This document shows, piece by piece, positions 27,110 through 36,400 of a DNA stretch of 59,600 bases (position 1 is the stretch's first letter; every line of letters starts with the position of its first letter). A program made the position numbers and the translations under genes. The stretch is from Thermoplasmata archaeon. GTDB taxonomy: Archaea; Thermoplasmatota; Thermoplasmata; GCA-020350865. Location of the stretch: assembly GCA_020348445.1 (NCBI GenBank), contig CP070751.1, forward strand, positions 836,438 to 896,037. The letters run 5' to 3'. Under the pieces are notes generated by a model. The model worked only from the letters and a program-made list of their open reading frames with translations. It searched no databases and was not told the origin of the DNA.

Positions 27110-29632
27110 TTACCTAATATGGCCCAAAGCAAATGAACCTATGTTGACGCCCTTCTTGCTGTGAGTGTACCTGATCCACGCCCTTGATTGCACATCTCCC
27201 ACACCTTTTACGCAGAGGAAAGTCTGAAGTTGCTCCAACTTGAATTCAACTGCACCATCCATGAGCGAACCCAACATCTGGATGTCGGTTTCAGAATGCA
27301 TTCCCTTCTCGATGATGTACATGGAAACGGCTTTATCTCTCTTTCTTCTTCCTGCAAAAGGTTGTAGAAATCTAAAAGCGATATTGGTATCTAGATAAGC
27401 GATCAATGTTGAAATAGATCTAAATGCCAGTCGATAATATTTATGCTTCTTTTTCAGTTCTTTGGCCATGTCATCCAGGTTCTTTAGGATCCCTTCGTGA
27501 TCTGTAGGTTGTTCGATATATGTTGTATAGGGATCCTCAACCTCCTCGCCCATACTCTTTGAGTATGCATCAACATATCTCACAAGATCCAGTTTTTCGT
27601 ACTCCTGATATCCCGACACGACAAACTCCATCTCCTCCCTGATGTCCGCGGGAGTTTTATCGGTTATGACCCAGACTGCGGGTATACCCTTTTTCAATCC
27701 CTCGGCAACGAACTGATTTACAACGACCTCCTTTCCTATGAAGGCCTGGCCATAAACAAGCACGTTGGTTCCAAATGGGATGCCACCGAAAAGCAGGTCA
27801 TCCAATCTTGGATTGCCAGTTTTGACCTTCTCAACACTGAGTTCCAGGGCCCTTTCCTCTTCTCTAGCCTCGATCTCTTCCTCTATGAGACCCTGCTCTC
27901 TTATCCTGAGCTCCTCAGACTTGGCATGGAGGTACTTCTCCTTCTTTATAATTTCCTCCTCTTTTTCGCTAACCTTCTGTTGCAGCTCCTCAAGCCGCTT
28001 TTTCAGCTCTACTTCCCGAACGCCGCCACCCTCCTGCTTGGCCTGCTCAAGTTTCTTCTTTTCTGCCATAAGCAGCTTCTCTCTGTACAACATATCCTCC
28101 TCGCGCCTGAGAATCTCATCCTCCTTGTAGGCTAAGGGCTCCTTCAATTTCTTTATTTCATCAGTTTTGTACTTCAATTCCTCTCTCAAACGCTCAATTT
28201 CATTTTCCCTGAGCAGAATGGATTTTTCCTTTGAAGCAAGCAGTTTCTCCTTTTCAGCAAATTCCTTGGAAATCTCGGTTTCGCTCTTACCCCGTCTTTC
28301 CAGGGCCTCCTTTTCCAATTGTTCGTCGATTTTTGCCTTCTGAACCTCTTCTTCCAAAGCGATGATCCTTTTCTTTAACTCGTCCTCTCTCTTCAGATAC
28401 TCTGCTTCCTTATCCCGTAGCTCGGCCTCGAATCTGTTTCTTAACTCTGAATCTCCCACCTCTCCTCCCACACCACCCATGGCCTCCTTCTCTTTTAGTT
28501 CCTTTTCCAATGCAGCCAATTCCTCTTCCTTTGCCTTGATGTCGCTGTCCTTTAAGGCGAGATCCTTTTCCAATTTCTTGAGTTTCTTCATTTCATCTGG
28601 AAGTTTATCTATCTTCTTTGAAAGCCCCTTTTCGATTTCTTTCATCTTGCTTTCCTTTTCCTCTATTAACTTCTTTATCCTCTCTTCCTCCTCGCTCGTC
28701 TTCTTGATCTGGGATTTCCATTTCTTCATCTCAGCTTCTCGTATCTTCATCTGCTGGGCCTTTACATATTTGACCACTGCTATGCTGCTTTTCTTTACCT
28801 TGGCAATCTCAGTCTCAAGATCCTTTCTCTTTTTAATTTCACCTTGAAGTTGTTTATTGAGCTCGGCAGTCTCTGAAATCAATTTGATAGGATCAAAATC
28901 CTTTGTTTTTAGCTTCTTCAACTTGTCTTGCAGGCTCTTTTTAAAGGCTTCCAGTTCTGCTTTGAGATCGTTGATTTCCCCTTCCCTCTCTTGAAGTTCT
29001 TCCTCCATTTGCTTGATCACGTTATCCTTCTCAACGAGTTTCCCTTCTACCTCACCAGAGAGAACCTCCTCCCGCGCCGGCTCTTCGGAGAGCCACTCCT
29101 CTAATGCTTCTCCACCAGCTTCACCTGTAAGCCATGCTTTCAATGCATCATCTTTGGCTTCATTCTTCACCAATGCTGTGGTAGAAGGGGCAGGTTTGGC
29201 GTTGTTAGGAGCTGATTTTCCCAGCCATACCTGGAGTGCTCCTTCTCCTGCTTCACCTGAAAGCCATTTTGCTAGGGCCTCGTCTTCTACATTCCGAGAA
29301 TCTTTTATAGAGGGGGCAGTTTTAGGTCTTCCCTTTTTTATCCCTTTAGGCTTTATTTCCTGCTTCGTTTTCTTTACTTTATGCTTCTTTTCCCCTTTTT
29401 GGGCCTTTGCGCCCGCATCAGGTTTCTTATCTGCCCCCTCTGCGCCACTTTTAAATTCGGTACCACATACCGTGCATTTTGTAGCCTCCAAATCTAAAAG
29501 CTCACCGCAAATAGGGCAAATCTCGGCCTTACCATTGGCTGTAAGTGATTCTCCACCTGAATTCGGGTTTTTCTCGGTACTTTTGGCCCTTTGGGATTTT
29601 TTTGGTTGAACCTTGCCTTTCTTAGCCGCCAA
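27110..29632 (-). CDS. Zinc-ribbon, coiled-coil, KaiC/RecA-like ATPase
   Basis: 840 residues from TTG 29630-29632, with GAGGTG eight bases upstream. Residues 1-35 are Lys-rich. A zinc ribbon with CxxC pairs at 39-42 and 53-56 follows. Residues of about 115-190 contain two copies of an 'AxxWLxGEAGxxALxxWL' motif. A very long charged coiled coil runs from about 195 to 610. The C-terminal RecA-fold domain (about 600-840) begins 'VKTGNPRLDDLLFGGIPFG', with a Walker-A-like GQAFIGKE that departs from GxxxxGK[ST] at the last position. It then has 'GIPAVWVITDKTPADIREEM' and 'YRLAFRSISTLIAYLD'. KaiC-like proteins in archaea are diverse signal or clock-like ATPases. The coiled coil suggests an extended homo-oligomeric scaffold. 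ATP hydrolysis is doubtful given the altered P-loop. Confidence 0.85.
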   Translation of the reverse strand: MAAKKGKVQPKKSQRAKSTEKNPNSGGESLTANGKAEICPICGELLDLEATKCTVCGTEFKSGAEGADKKPDAGAKAQKGEKKHKVKKTKQEIKPKGIKKGRPKTAPSIKDSRNVEDEALAKWLSGEAGEGALQVWLGKSAPNNAKPAPSTTALVKNEAKDDALKAWLTGEAGGEALEEWLSEEPAREEVLSGEVEGKLVEKDNVIKQMEEELQEREGEINDLKAELEAFKKSLQDKLKKLKTKDFDPIKLISETAELNKQLQGEIKKRKDLETEIAKVKKSSIAVVKYVKAQQMKIREAEMKKWKSQIKKTSEEEERIKKLIEEKESKMKEIEKGLSKKIDKLPDEMKKLKKLEKDLALKDSDIKAKEEELAALEKELKEKEAMGGVGGEVGDSELRNRFEAELRDKEAEYLKREDELKKRIIALEEEVQKAKIDEQLEKEALERRGKSETEISKEFAEKEKLLASKEKSILLRENEIERLREELKYKTDEIKKLKEPLAYKEDEILRREEDMLYREKLLMAEKKKLEQAKQEGGGVREVELKKRLEELQQKVSEKEEEIIKKEKYLHAKSEELRIREQGLIEEEIEAREEERALELSVEKVKTGNPRLDDLLFGGIPFGTNVLVYGQAFIGKEVVVNQFVAEGLKKGIPAVWVITDKTPADIREEMEFVVSGYQEYEKLDLVRYVDAYSKSMGEEVEDPYTTYIEQPTDHEGILKNLDDMAKELKKKHKYYRLAFRSISTLIAYLDTNIAFRFLQPFAGRRKRDKAVSMYIIEKGMHSETDIQMLGSLMDGAVEFKLEQLQTFLCVKGVGDVQSRAWIRYTHSKKGVNIGSFALGHIR

Positions 29633-29804
29633 AATCAGGCACCTCTATTTTTTAAATGCACCCACATATTATACAGTTCGTTTTTGAGGTATTCTTTACA
29701 TTTTGGCCTCTCAGCCTTGTATTTCCATAATACCTTATATAAACCCCACTATAAATATGTTTCACATTGAGTTTCATATTATTTATTTATCATATCCTTT
29801 ATTT

Positions 29805-30911
29805 TCAATTCCTCGTAATTACTGGCCAATAGTACCTGCACACGACAGTCAAGTTCCAGTGATTCAAATTATCCTGCACATCCAGCGTGCGGCCCCATGC
29901 ATCCTCCAGGGTTATATTGATTTCCCAATTTCCCAACCCGTTTTTCCCAGTATGATTCAGTGCCAGTTGCTTTTCTAAATGCCAGGAAGATTCTGCCTCA
30001 ATTGATTCTATATTTTCGGGTATTTCGTTCATTATTCCCTTATCAGGTGCATAGATTGTAATTTTCTCCAGAGTCGAGGAATCTACATAATAATCACCAT
30101 CTGGAGAGGTGATATTAAAGGAAAATAGATCATTTGGGTCTCCAGTGATTGATGGTCTTTCATCATCCCATGTCAGCTCAAATGTCAATATTGTAATGTT
30201 AAGAACCGATATAGGCAAAGAGATAATCTCACTATCCTCCTCAAGTAGGGGAGAGAGCAAACCACTGCTTTCTCTTAAAACCTCATAGGTGTCTGTACGC
30301 CATACAACCTTGTATGTCCTGTATTGTATCAAAAAAACGCGGGTTGTTGCATTCTTTGCACCATCGTTATCTGTTACTGTAAGTGTGACCTGGAAAGGCC
30401 TTTTTTCAGTATAAATATGTGATACACTTTCACCTGTGTCATTTTCACCGTCCCCGAAATCCCAGAAATAGTCTTTTATGAATCCGTCGGGATCATAGGT
30501 TCCATTGGCCCAAAAGTACACAGTTTCATGAATATATGCTGGTGAAGAAACGATAATATTAGCCTCAGGTAACTCATTTACATGGATCGTCATGGCCTGA
30601 ACAGCCTTTTTATTGTCATTATCTGTGACAATCAATATCACTGTGTAATTTCCACCTTTTTCATATGTATGTGTGACAACCTTGCCTGTTGCATTGCTGC
30701 CGTCATCAAAATCCCAGTAATATCTAACTATCTCCCCATCCTCGTCAAAAGAATCATTTGCACTCAAGGTGATCTCTTCGTCTACATTGATGTAGGTTGA
30801 ACTCGCACTGAGATTCGCCTCAGGAGGAATATTCTCTTCTGGAAAGATGCACCCAGCAAAAAAGCTCAGCAATATAATGATAATAATAACTAGTACCTCT
30901 GCCCTTTTCAT
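29805..30911 (-). CDS. PKD-domain lipoprotein
   Basis: About 368 residues. ATG 30911 is preferred over ATG 30917, because AGGGATG sits at a usable distance only for the former. A TATA-like GTTTAAATAA (minus strand, 30941-30950) is about 34 bases upstream. The N-terminus 'IIILLSFFAGCIFPEE' is a lipoprotein signal with Cys after FAG. Two PKD domains follow ('DEDGEIVRYYWDFDDGSNATG...HTYEKGGNYTV' at about 58-110, and 'DPDGFIKDYFWDFGDGENDTG...HIY' at about 140-200). The C-terminal roughly 160 residues form an unrecognised beta-rich domain with 'FSFNITSPDGDYYV'. It is a surface-tethered binding protein; the ligand is unknown. Confidence 0.88.
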   Translation of the reverse strand: MKRAEVLVIIIIILLSFFAGCIFPEENIPPEANLSASSTYINVDEEITLSANDSFDEDGEIVRYYWDFDDGSNATGKVVTHTYEKGGNYTVILIVTDNDNKKAVQAMTIHVNELPEANIIVSSPAYIHETVYFWANGTYDPDGFIKDYFWDFGDGENDTGESVSHIYTEKRPFQVTLTVTDNDGAKNATTRVFLIQYRTYKVVWRTDTYEVLRESSGLLSPLLEEDSEIISLPISVLNITILTFELTWDDERPSITGDPNDLFSFNITSPDGDYYVDSSTLEKITIYAPDKGIMNEIPENIESIEAESSWHLEKQLALNHTGKNGLGNWEINITLEDAWGRTLDVQDNLNHWNLTVVCRYYWPVITRN

Positions 30912-31157
30912 GTGCATCCCTATTCCCTATATTAGTCGTATTATTTAAACTTTATTACCTTTAAAAGATGGAGCCAGACATTAAAAATATCATAAAATTT
31001 TTACTTATACTTTTTTGTTGGTAAATTTCGCACAAATTCACCATGGATGGTTAGAACCCAGTCGATTCCCATTCCAGAATTGTACTTGATCGATATAATT
31101 GTATGAAATATCATAACTGATAGTAAGGAGAAATTCTATAAGTATTCTGAGAACCAT

Positions 31158-31170
31158 TTTTATATTTAAA
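31158..31170 (+). promoter_or_regulatory. TATA box of first winged-helix gene
   Basis: TTTTATATTTAAA is centred about 43 bases before the TTG at 31207. The expected transcription start near 31189 leaves a leader containing AGGTGG and disfavours the in-frame GTG at 31180. Confidence 0.5.
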
Positions 31171-31206
31171 ACATGATAAGTGGCTTTACTCATTCAGGTG
31201 GCCTAT

Positions 31207-31602
31207 TTGAATCAAAAAAAACTGTATAATTTACTTAAATTGACTATGATTATTCATAATGATAAAAATGCAGCCAGGATACTTGCAGCTATTCTGAGAA
31301 AACCCTTGAACGTCCAGGATATCAGTTCAAGGTGCCAGATCCAACCGACTCAATGCTTTCACACAATAAAAAAACTGAAGGACAATGGATTGATTGTGGT
31401 GGCGAAAAAAGTGATTTTAGACGAAAGGCCAAATAAGCCTGTCTTTTTTTATAAGGCTAAATTGGATCCTGACTTCTTTCGGTTTGAGAACGGGAGGTTT
31501 AAGGTGATTTTCCCCTCAAATCTTCGCCTTGCTAACGGTAAAAAAATCGATTTAAAAACACTTTTAGAATCACAATCATCATCAAATAAATATCGTCTGT
31601 GA
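31207..31602 (+). CDS. Winged-helix DNA-binding protein 1
   Basis: About 131 residues from TTG 31207, chosen because AGGTGG lies five bases before it. In-frame GTGs at 31180 and 31198 are weaker. Residues of about 20-85 are an ArsR/MarR-like winged helix ('ARILAAILRKPLNVQDISSRCQI', then the recognition helix 'QPTQCFHTIKKLKDNGLI', then a wing). The C-terminal 'FRFENGRFKVIFPSNL' corresponds to an 'F..G.L.V.F' segment also seen in the two winged-helix proteins downstream. The three appear to be a diverged family. No metal-binding cysteine cluster is present. The regulated genes are unknown; divergence from the PKD lipoprotein gene makes that promoter a candidate. Confidence 0.8.
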   Translation: MNQKKLYNLLKLTMIIHNDKNAARILAAILRKPLNVQDISSRCQIQPTQCFHTIKKLKDNGLIVVAKKVILDERPNKPVFFYKAKLDPDFFRFENGRFKVIFPSNLRLANGKKIDLKTLLESQSSSNKYRL

Positions 31603-31735
31603 GAAACTTTATTCGAACTGAATTCTTTCCAAATCCTTTTATAATACAACTACCTATATTTTCTATTGTGAAAATCACCTGAAAAAATCACACTCGCCTT
31701 CTTAGGCACTGGCGTTGACGATAGGGGGTATATTT

Positions 31736-31996
31736 ATGAGCGTCTGGCTATGGATGCAACCAGGGAACAAGGCTTGGAAAGTCATATTGGATTACGAAAA
31801 AGGTACAATAGTGGTATATGACGAAAAAGGCGAGATCCTCTTGGAGAAAAGGGGACTCTCAAGGGCAGTGATATCCATTGTAGAAAATAACTTCCTTGCC
31901 GCTGTGGCAACCAAGTTATCAGAGTTCGGAGAAGAAGGGGGTTTAAGCACAGAATCAAAATCAGCGATAAGCATAGATAATCCCATGTATTTATGA
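31736..31996 (+). CDS. Small protein of unknown function
   Basis: 86 residues from ATG 31736, preceded by AGGGGGT with a six-base spacer. An upstream in-frame TTG at 31715 lacks such a site. The sequence 'SVWLWMQPGNKAWKVILDYEKGTIVVYDEKGEILLEKRGL' predicts a small beta sheet. A helix, 'SRAVISIVENNFLAAVATKLSEFG', and a Ser-rich tail follow. I do not recognise the family. The strong ribosome-binding site and codon-like composition support a real gene. It lies between winged-helix genes and could be a partner or effector of one, but nothing in the sequence shows that directly. Confidence 0.65.
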   Translation: MSVWLWMQPGNKAWKVILDYEKGTIVVYDEKGEILLEKRGLSRAVISIVENNFLAAVATKLSEFGEEGGLSTESKSAISIDNPMYL

Positions 31997-32422
31997 ACAA
32001 GTGGATATGATACCATTATATCTTTATCTATTCTTTCTCCTTTTTATTTAACCTTATCTTCAAAAAGACAGTAAAAACCATGAAATTTTGTTATAAAAAT
32101 GTATAAAAAACTTTCTAATCTCATTATCTCCATTATTAACTAATAGGGCTAGGATACTAATTTTACATAATCGTTTAGACTGATTGAAGTCTTCGTTTAT
32201 CGTCCTTATTTTGTTTTTTATTATGATTTTAAAACTTCATTCAGATAAAAGTGTTGACACAATGTTGATATATGATAAGCGATAATATATGTATATAGCA
32301 ACTTAAACTATAGTCAAAATGAAACTAAAATTGATAATCAGGTCTGATACCCAGATACGATACTATTTAAAACATCAAAACAATTTTAAACAGGCAAAGA
32401 AACACAAGGAAAGGGGTTATGA
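31997..32422. other. AT-rich intergenic region
   Basis: A 426-base stretch with no credible gene on either strand. It contains a GATACCAT site near 32009-32016 and TTGATATATGATAAGCGATA near 32265-32284. It also has TATA-like ACTATTTAAAA (about 32362-32372) and AATTTTAAAC (about 32381-32391) ahead of the next winged-helix gene. GATAA-containing words recur here and around the third winged-helix gene. Confidence 0.5.
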
Positions 32423-32806
32423 ATGGATAAACAAGAAATGAATCCGATAGAAGCGTCGAAGATAATAACTGATGAATACTCGGCGAAAATCCTTGTTGCC
32501 ACTTACAAGAGACCTAAGAGCGCGTTGGAGCTTTCCCACAGATTCGGAATTCCGATAGCCGCGTGTTATAGGAGGATACACCTGCTAGAAAAAGTGGGCC
32601 TGTTAACCTGTGTAGACAAGGTATTAACACAGAAGGGAAAAAGGATCAAGATATATCTTTCTCAACTAAAAAACGCCTATATTTTCTTTGAAAAAGGAAA
32701 ATTAAGAGTGAGGTTTGAGCTAAAGACGGGGAGCGTCGAGAATTTCGGCGGTGAATGGACGCCCATGGACGATTCAGAAAATAATGATGTATGGTCATCA
32801 AAGTGA
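32423..32806 (+). CDS. Winged-helix DNA-binding protein 2
   Basis: 127 residues. The ATG is six bases after AAAGGGG. Residues of about 10-75 form a winged helix: 'ASKIITDEYSAKILVATYKRPKSALELSHRFGI', then the recognition helix 'PIAACYRRIHLLEKVGLL'. The wing and 'YLSQLKNAYIFFEKGKLRVRFEL' follow. It is close to the protein at 33030-33377: both have 'GIPIAACYRRI' or 'NIPIAACYRRI', and the same spacing. It is more distant from the protein at 31207-31602. It is probably a cytosolic transcription regulator; the C-terminal segment may dimerise or sense a ligand. A T-rich stretch follows the stop. Confidence 0.82.
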   Translation: MDKQEMNPIEASKIITDEYSAKILVATYKRPKSALELSHRFGIPIAACYRRIHLLEKVGLLTCVDKVLTQKGKRIKIYLSQLKNAYIFFEKGKLRVRFELKTGSVENFGGEWTPMDDSENNDVWSSK

Positions 32807-32811
32807 ACCCC

Positions 32812-32832
32812 TCTTTTATTTTTTTATTATAT
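32812..32832 (+). terminator. T-rich terminator after winged-helix gene 2
   Basis: CCTCTTTTATTTTTTTATT begins a few bases after the stop at 32806 and resembles archaeal oligo-T termination signals. Confidence 0.4.
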
Positions 32833-32933
32833 AATAGACGTAAAATAACTGATCATTTATTTACATAACTAATATTATTGTCGATAATCAAGTCTCATAT
32901 TTTGTTTCATTATTTCTAACGCTCCAATCGATA

Positions 32934-32979
32934 TGATAACCAGTGATGATAACTTCCAATGATAACAGCCCATGATAAC
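32934..32979. repeat. Four TGATAAC words at exact 13-base spacing
   Basis: TGATAAC begins at 32934, 32947, 32960 and 32973, each separated by six unlike bases. A fifth, imperfect copy (TGATAAT) begins at 33013, near the register of the series. The array ends about 50 bases before ATG 33030. The exact spacing, a little over one helical turn, suggests an operator for several protein copies. Confidence 0.65.
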
Positions 32980-32981
32980 CG

Positions 32982-32995
32982 TACCAAAAATGGTA
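32982..32995. promoter_or_regulatory. Inverted repeat next to TGATAAC array
   Basis: TACCA-AAAA-TGGTA has perfect 5-base arms. It lies directly after the four TGATAAC words and about 35 bases before the start of winged-helix gene 3, where the core promoter would be expected. Confidence 0.45.
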
Positions 32996-33029
32996 TAGTA
33001 TCTTAACACCAATGATAATATGAGATAAT

Positions 33030-33377
33030 ATGGACAAAGAAAATCTAAAGATGGACCCCTTCAAAGCGTCTAGCTTCATCTCTGATAAATATGCTGGGAA
33101 AATTCTGGCGGCGACATATAACTCACCAAAGAGCGCAAAACAGTTATCAAAAAAGTACAACATACCAATTGCAGCATGTTACAGACGCATTCGGGAACTT
33201 GAAAAGCTTGGCCTATTGGTTTGCGCAGGTATCATATATGACAGCCGGGGGAAAGGAACAAAACTCTATCAATCACAACTAAATGGTGCATATGTTTATC
33301 TGTTAGAGGAGAGGCTTAAGGTCCATTTCAAGCTCGCCTCAGGCATCTCACTTACAATGGTATCACATGCGTCTTAA
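33030..33377 (+). CDS. Winged-helix DNA-binding protein 3
   Basis: 115 residues from ATG 33030. It is a close paralogue of the protein at 32423-32806. Residues of about 10-75 read 'ASSFISDKYAGKILAATYNSPKSAKQLSKKY', then the recognition helix 'NIPIAACYRRIRELEKLGLL'. The C-terminal 'YQSQLNGAYVYLLEERLKVHFKL' again matches its neighbours. The ATG has only a weak purine stretch before it. Its promoter region carries four TGATAAC words at 13-base spacing and an inverted repeat, so autoregulation or control by a paralogue is likely. It converges with the 1054-residue surface-protein gene, with 89 bases between the stops. Confidence 0.82.
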   Translation: MDKENLKMDPFKASSFISDKYAGKILAATYNSPKSAKQLSKKYNIPIAACYRRIRELEKLGLLVCAGIIYDSRGKGTKLYQSQLNGAYVYLLEERLKVHFKLASGISLTMVSHAS

Positions 33378-33466
33378 AACAGAATACGGGCGTAAGAAAG
33401 AACCTCAAGCGATAATATGATACCATCGTAATTCTAGTAATTAAACCTCTTTAATTGATTTTTCAA

Positions 33467-36400
33467 TTACTTCAACATTAGAAAGTTGTTTTCATCTATT
33501 TTATGATGAGAATCCCCTCTACCCATTCCAATTTTTTTCCTTTCCATTCTCTTTGATATTATAAACAACGCTATTATCGTGATTATTGGAAACAATCCCT
33601 GTGGATATTCAGGGATGGAAGTATAGGAATAGGTTGGATCGGGATCTCCTGTGTCGTCAGGTGCTCTATCAACTTGTTTGTTCTGTTCATTTCCATTATC
33701 ATGTGTGTCAGCGAACATCTCCGTAGTATTACCCTCCTCAAGAAGATCGTATCCTTGACCAAGAGAATCCTTATCCACCCAAAATAATATTGCATTGTTA
33801 ATACCTTCGCTGTTGTCATCATCAAAGTTGAATCCAAAGCTTGTGCCATCATAAGAATCTATTGTAATGTCAGTATACGACTCCTCGGTGGTCCAAATAG
33901 CAGTATCATCAGGAGGGTTGGTGCTTGTGGTATAGTCAAGAAAGATTTCCCAATATTCCAAAGGCCCTGCTTTATTTCGGTACAATCTTAATCTGTACCA
34001 TATATTATTAGTTGAATTGAAATAGAGATCATAGGCATCCTTGAATTCAACAGTTAAAACTTCGATATCAATACGCATGAACAAATTATCAGAATTGTCG
34101 TATGCAAAGATTTCCAGTATATCATCGTTATCTTCTATTGCATCATTGGTATCTGCACCCAATGATGTCCATGTACCTGGCCATCCCCCACCTGGAGGGG
34201 CTCTGGTGGATCTTCTTGCTCCCCCTATGTTCATGCCATCTAAAATATCTGTATAATCCTTTGTGCTGTTCTCCCAGTTAGACACCATAATATAAGATAC
34301 GAAATTACAGTCTCCCTGGCTTAGCCCGAGTTTATGGTATTCCACTCCAATTTCCAATCGCATGGAATCTATCTTTGCAGAAACACTTTCCTTCTCCTCC
34401 CATAACCAGTCATAAGGACTTACACCTCTCCATTCAAAGTATGAACTAAGTTGTATCCTGTTGTTCTTACCTGTAATTAAAATCATAAAGTCAGCATTTA
34501 TGTTTATCTGGGGTATAGCATATCCTGAACCTGACATTGTGTCTATGAATATGTAAACGTAATCATCGCCGGTTTTTGGTGGAAGTTTAGTTGTGAAAGG
34601 AATTTGATTATCATTATACTCGCCAGTTGTCTCGATTTTTTCTTGCTTTACAACATCGTTTAAATACGGTATCCTGGTGCCCCCTACAATCTCTCCATCG
34701 ACCTTAAGGTAGAAGGATAACACATGTGTTCCACCTGAAACAGCATAATTAATTATGTCTAGATTTTTATCTCCTACATCTCCTATATGATCATCTCTTT
34801 GGCCACCTTCATCCCAATCAGCGAAAGCGCCATCTATTTTCACCTCATCAGGAACATTTAATATGTAACCCACATCGTTGAGCCCAAAAACCGGGCGAAG
34901 TGTCGTAAGCGATATGGTCCCGTAGCTGGTATCTATGTCATGATTGTTTGCTATCTTGAATCCCACTGTATTTTCGATTGCTGATATGCTTCCAACATCG
35001 GCAACAACATTAATCGTAACAATCTCTTTATCTTTAAGAATTAACTCTGGATGGAATGTGATTTCATTCTGGTTTAAGGTTCCGTTTGCGACCATATTGC
35101 TATTCTCGTCCTCAAGCCTTATGTTTGCTAAATCGTTATCATTTCCCAAGCCTGTTCTTTGCACTTTCAGTGCATTGAGAGTAATTGCACTCCCCAATGC
35201 TTTTAATTTTATTCTAAGCAATATATTTCCCCTTCCCGTTACCACATCATTGACCATACCCTGCTGTTCTACAGATAGAATGCCTTTTTCATTGGAAACA
35301 ACATAATCAGAAAAATCCTCAAAGCCGTCCCAACTCTGCGTATGGAATATAACATCAACTTTAATACCATTTTTCAAACCCAAGATGTGAAAAGGTATCT
35401 TTACCTCCAGCTCGGAACCGCTTGCAGCGCAGGAGACTGTCCTTGATGACCTCCATAGGTTCCAGTCCTGTTTGGTTTCAGTATAGGTGTAAAGATAATT
35501 ACTTAAAACCTCACCGCTCCAACCATATATCCTCACCATGAAATCTGCACCAATACCCTCGATAAAATATCCTGTAATTGGATCTTGATCTGAATCAATG
35601 AAAATGTGGATAGTATCAACATGTTTCTCACTGTTGGGAACATCGGGCTCACCCTCCAGCATATTTTTATCAACCCGTACATAAAACGACAGTTCCATAT
35701 TCCTGTCATCAACTCTATAATCGATTATGTCGACATTTGAATTAAAACTCATCTCTTCCTTGGGATCTGATATTGCGGACACTTTATTCCAATCTCCAAA
35801 TCCACCGTCGATCTCAATCCCCCTTGGTTTATTTGTTATATTTGAAAATGCATAAGGAGCAAACATCAGAATGAACAATATTAGGGGTACAACCATCATT
35901 CTCCATATACTACGCCTTGGTTCAGAAATTCTGCTTTTTTTCCCGAGACCATTTGTGATACCATTACCATTAGTAATACCGTTTGTTATACCCACCTTTA
36001 AATCCCTAAGACCGTTAGTCAAACCATTTGTAAGACCGTTGGTAAGACCATCATTTGAACCACTACTTATTTTATTCTTTAATCCATTTGTTACACCATT
36101 TGTCAGGCCAAAATCGGTTCTTTTTACAGCACTAGATAATCCGTTTGTTATTCCACGAGAGCCTATCTTTGGTCCACTTATCAGGCTGTTTGTTATGTCC
36201 CTTGCCAATTCTGGTTTAATTACCACATTCTCTTGGTTTATGGATAGGAGACTTTCTGGAGATTCTACGTTTTGTAAGGGTTTTAGAATAGATTCAGATT
36301 TTTGCATTTCTTTAATAAACTCTGAAAATATCTTTATAGCAGGTGTATCTATTCTTTCTATCTCTTCATCAACATTAGGAGGTGACTGCGGTTTTTCTTT

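Noticed and set aside
27765..28847. Ser/Phe-rich open frames on the plus strand opposite the coiled coil
   Set aside because: They are the antisense of the Glu/Lys-rich coiled-coil codons; such codons give Ser/Phe/Leu antisense frames without stops.
32934..32979. Small CRISPR remnant
   Set aside because: A 7-base word with 6-base gaps is far too short for CRISPR repeats and spacers.
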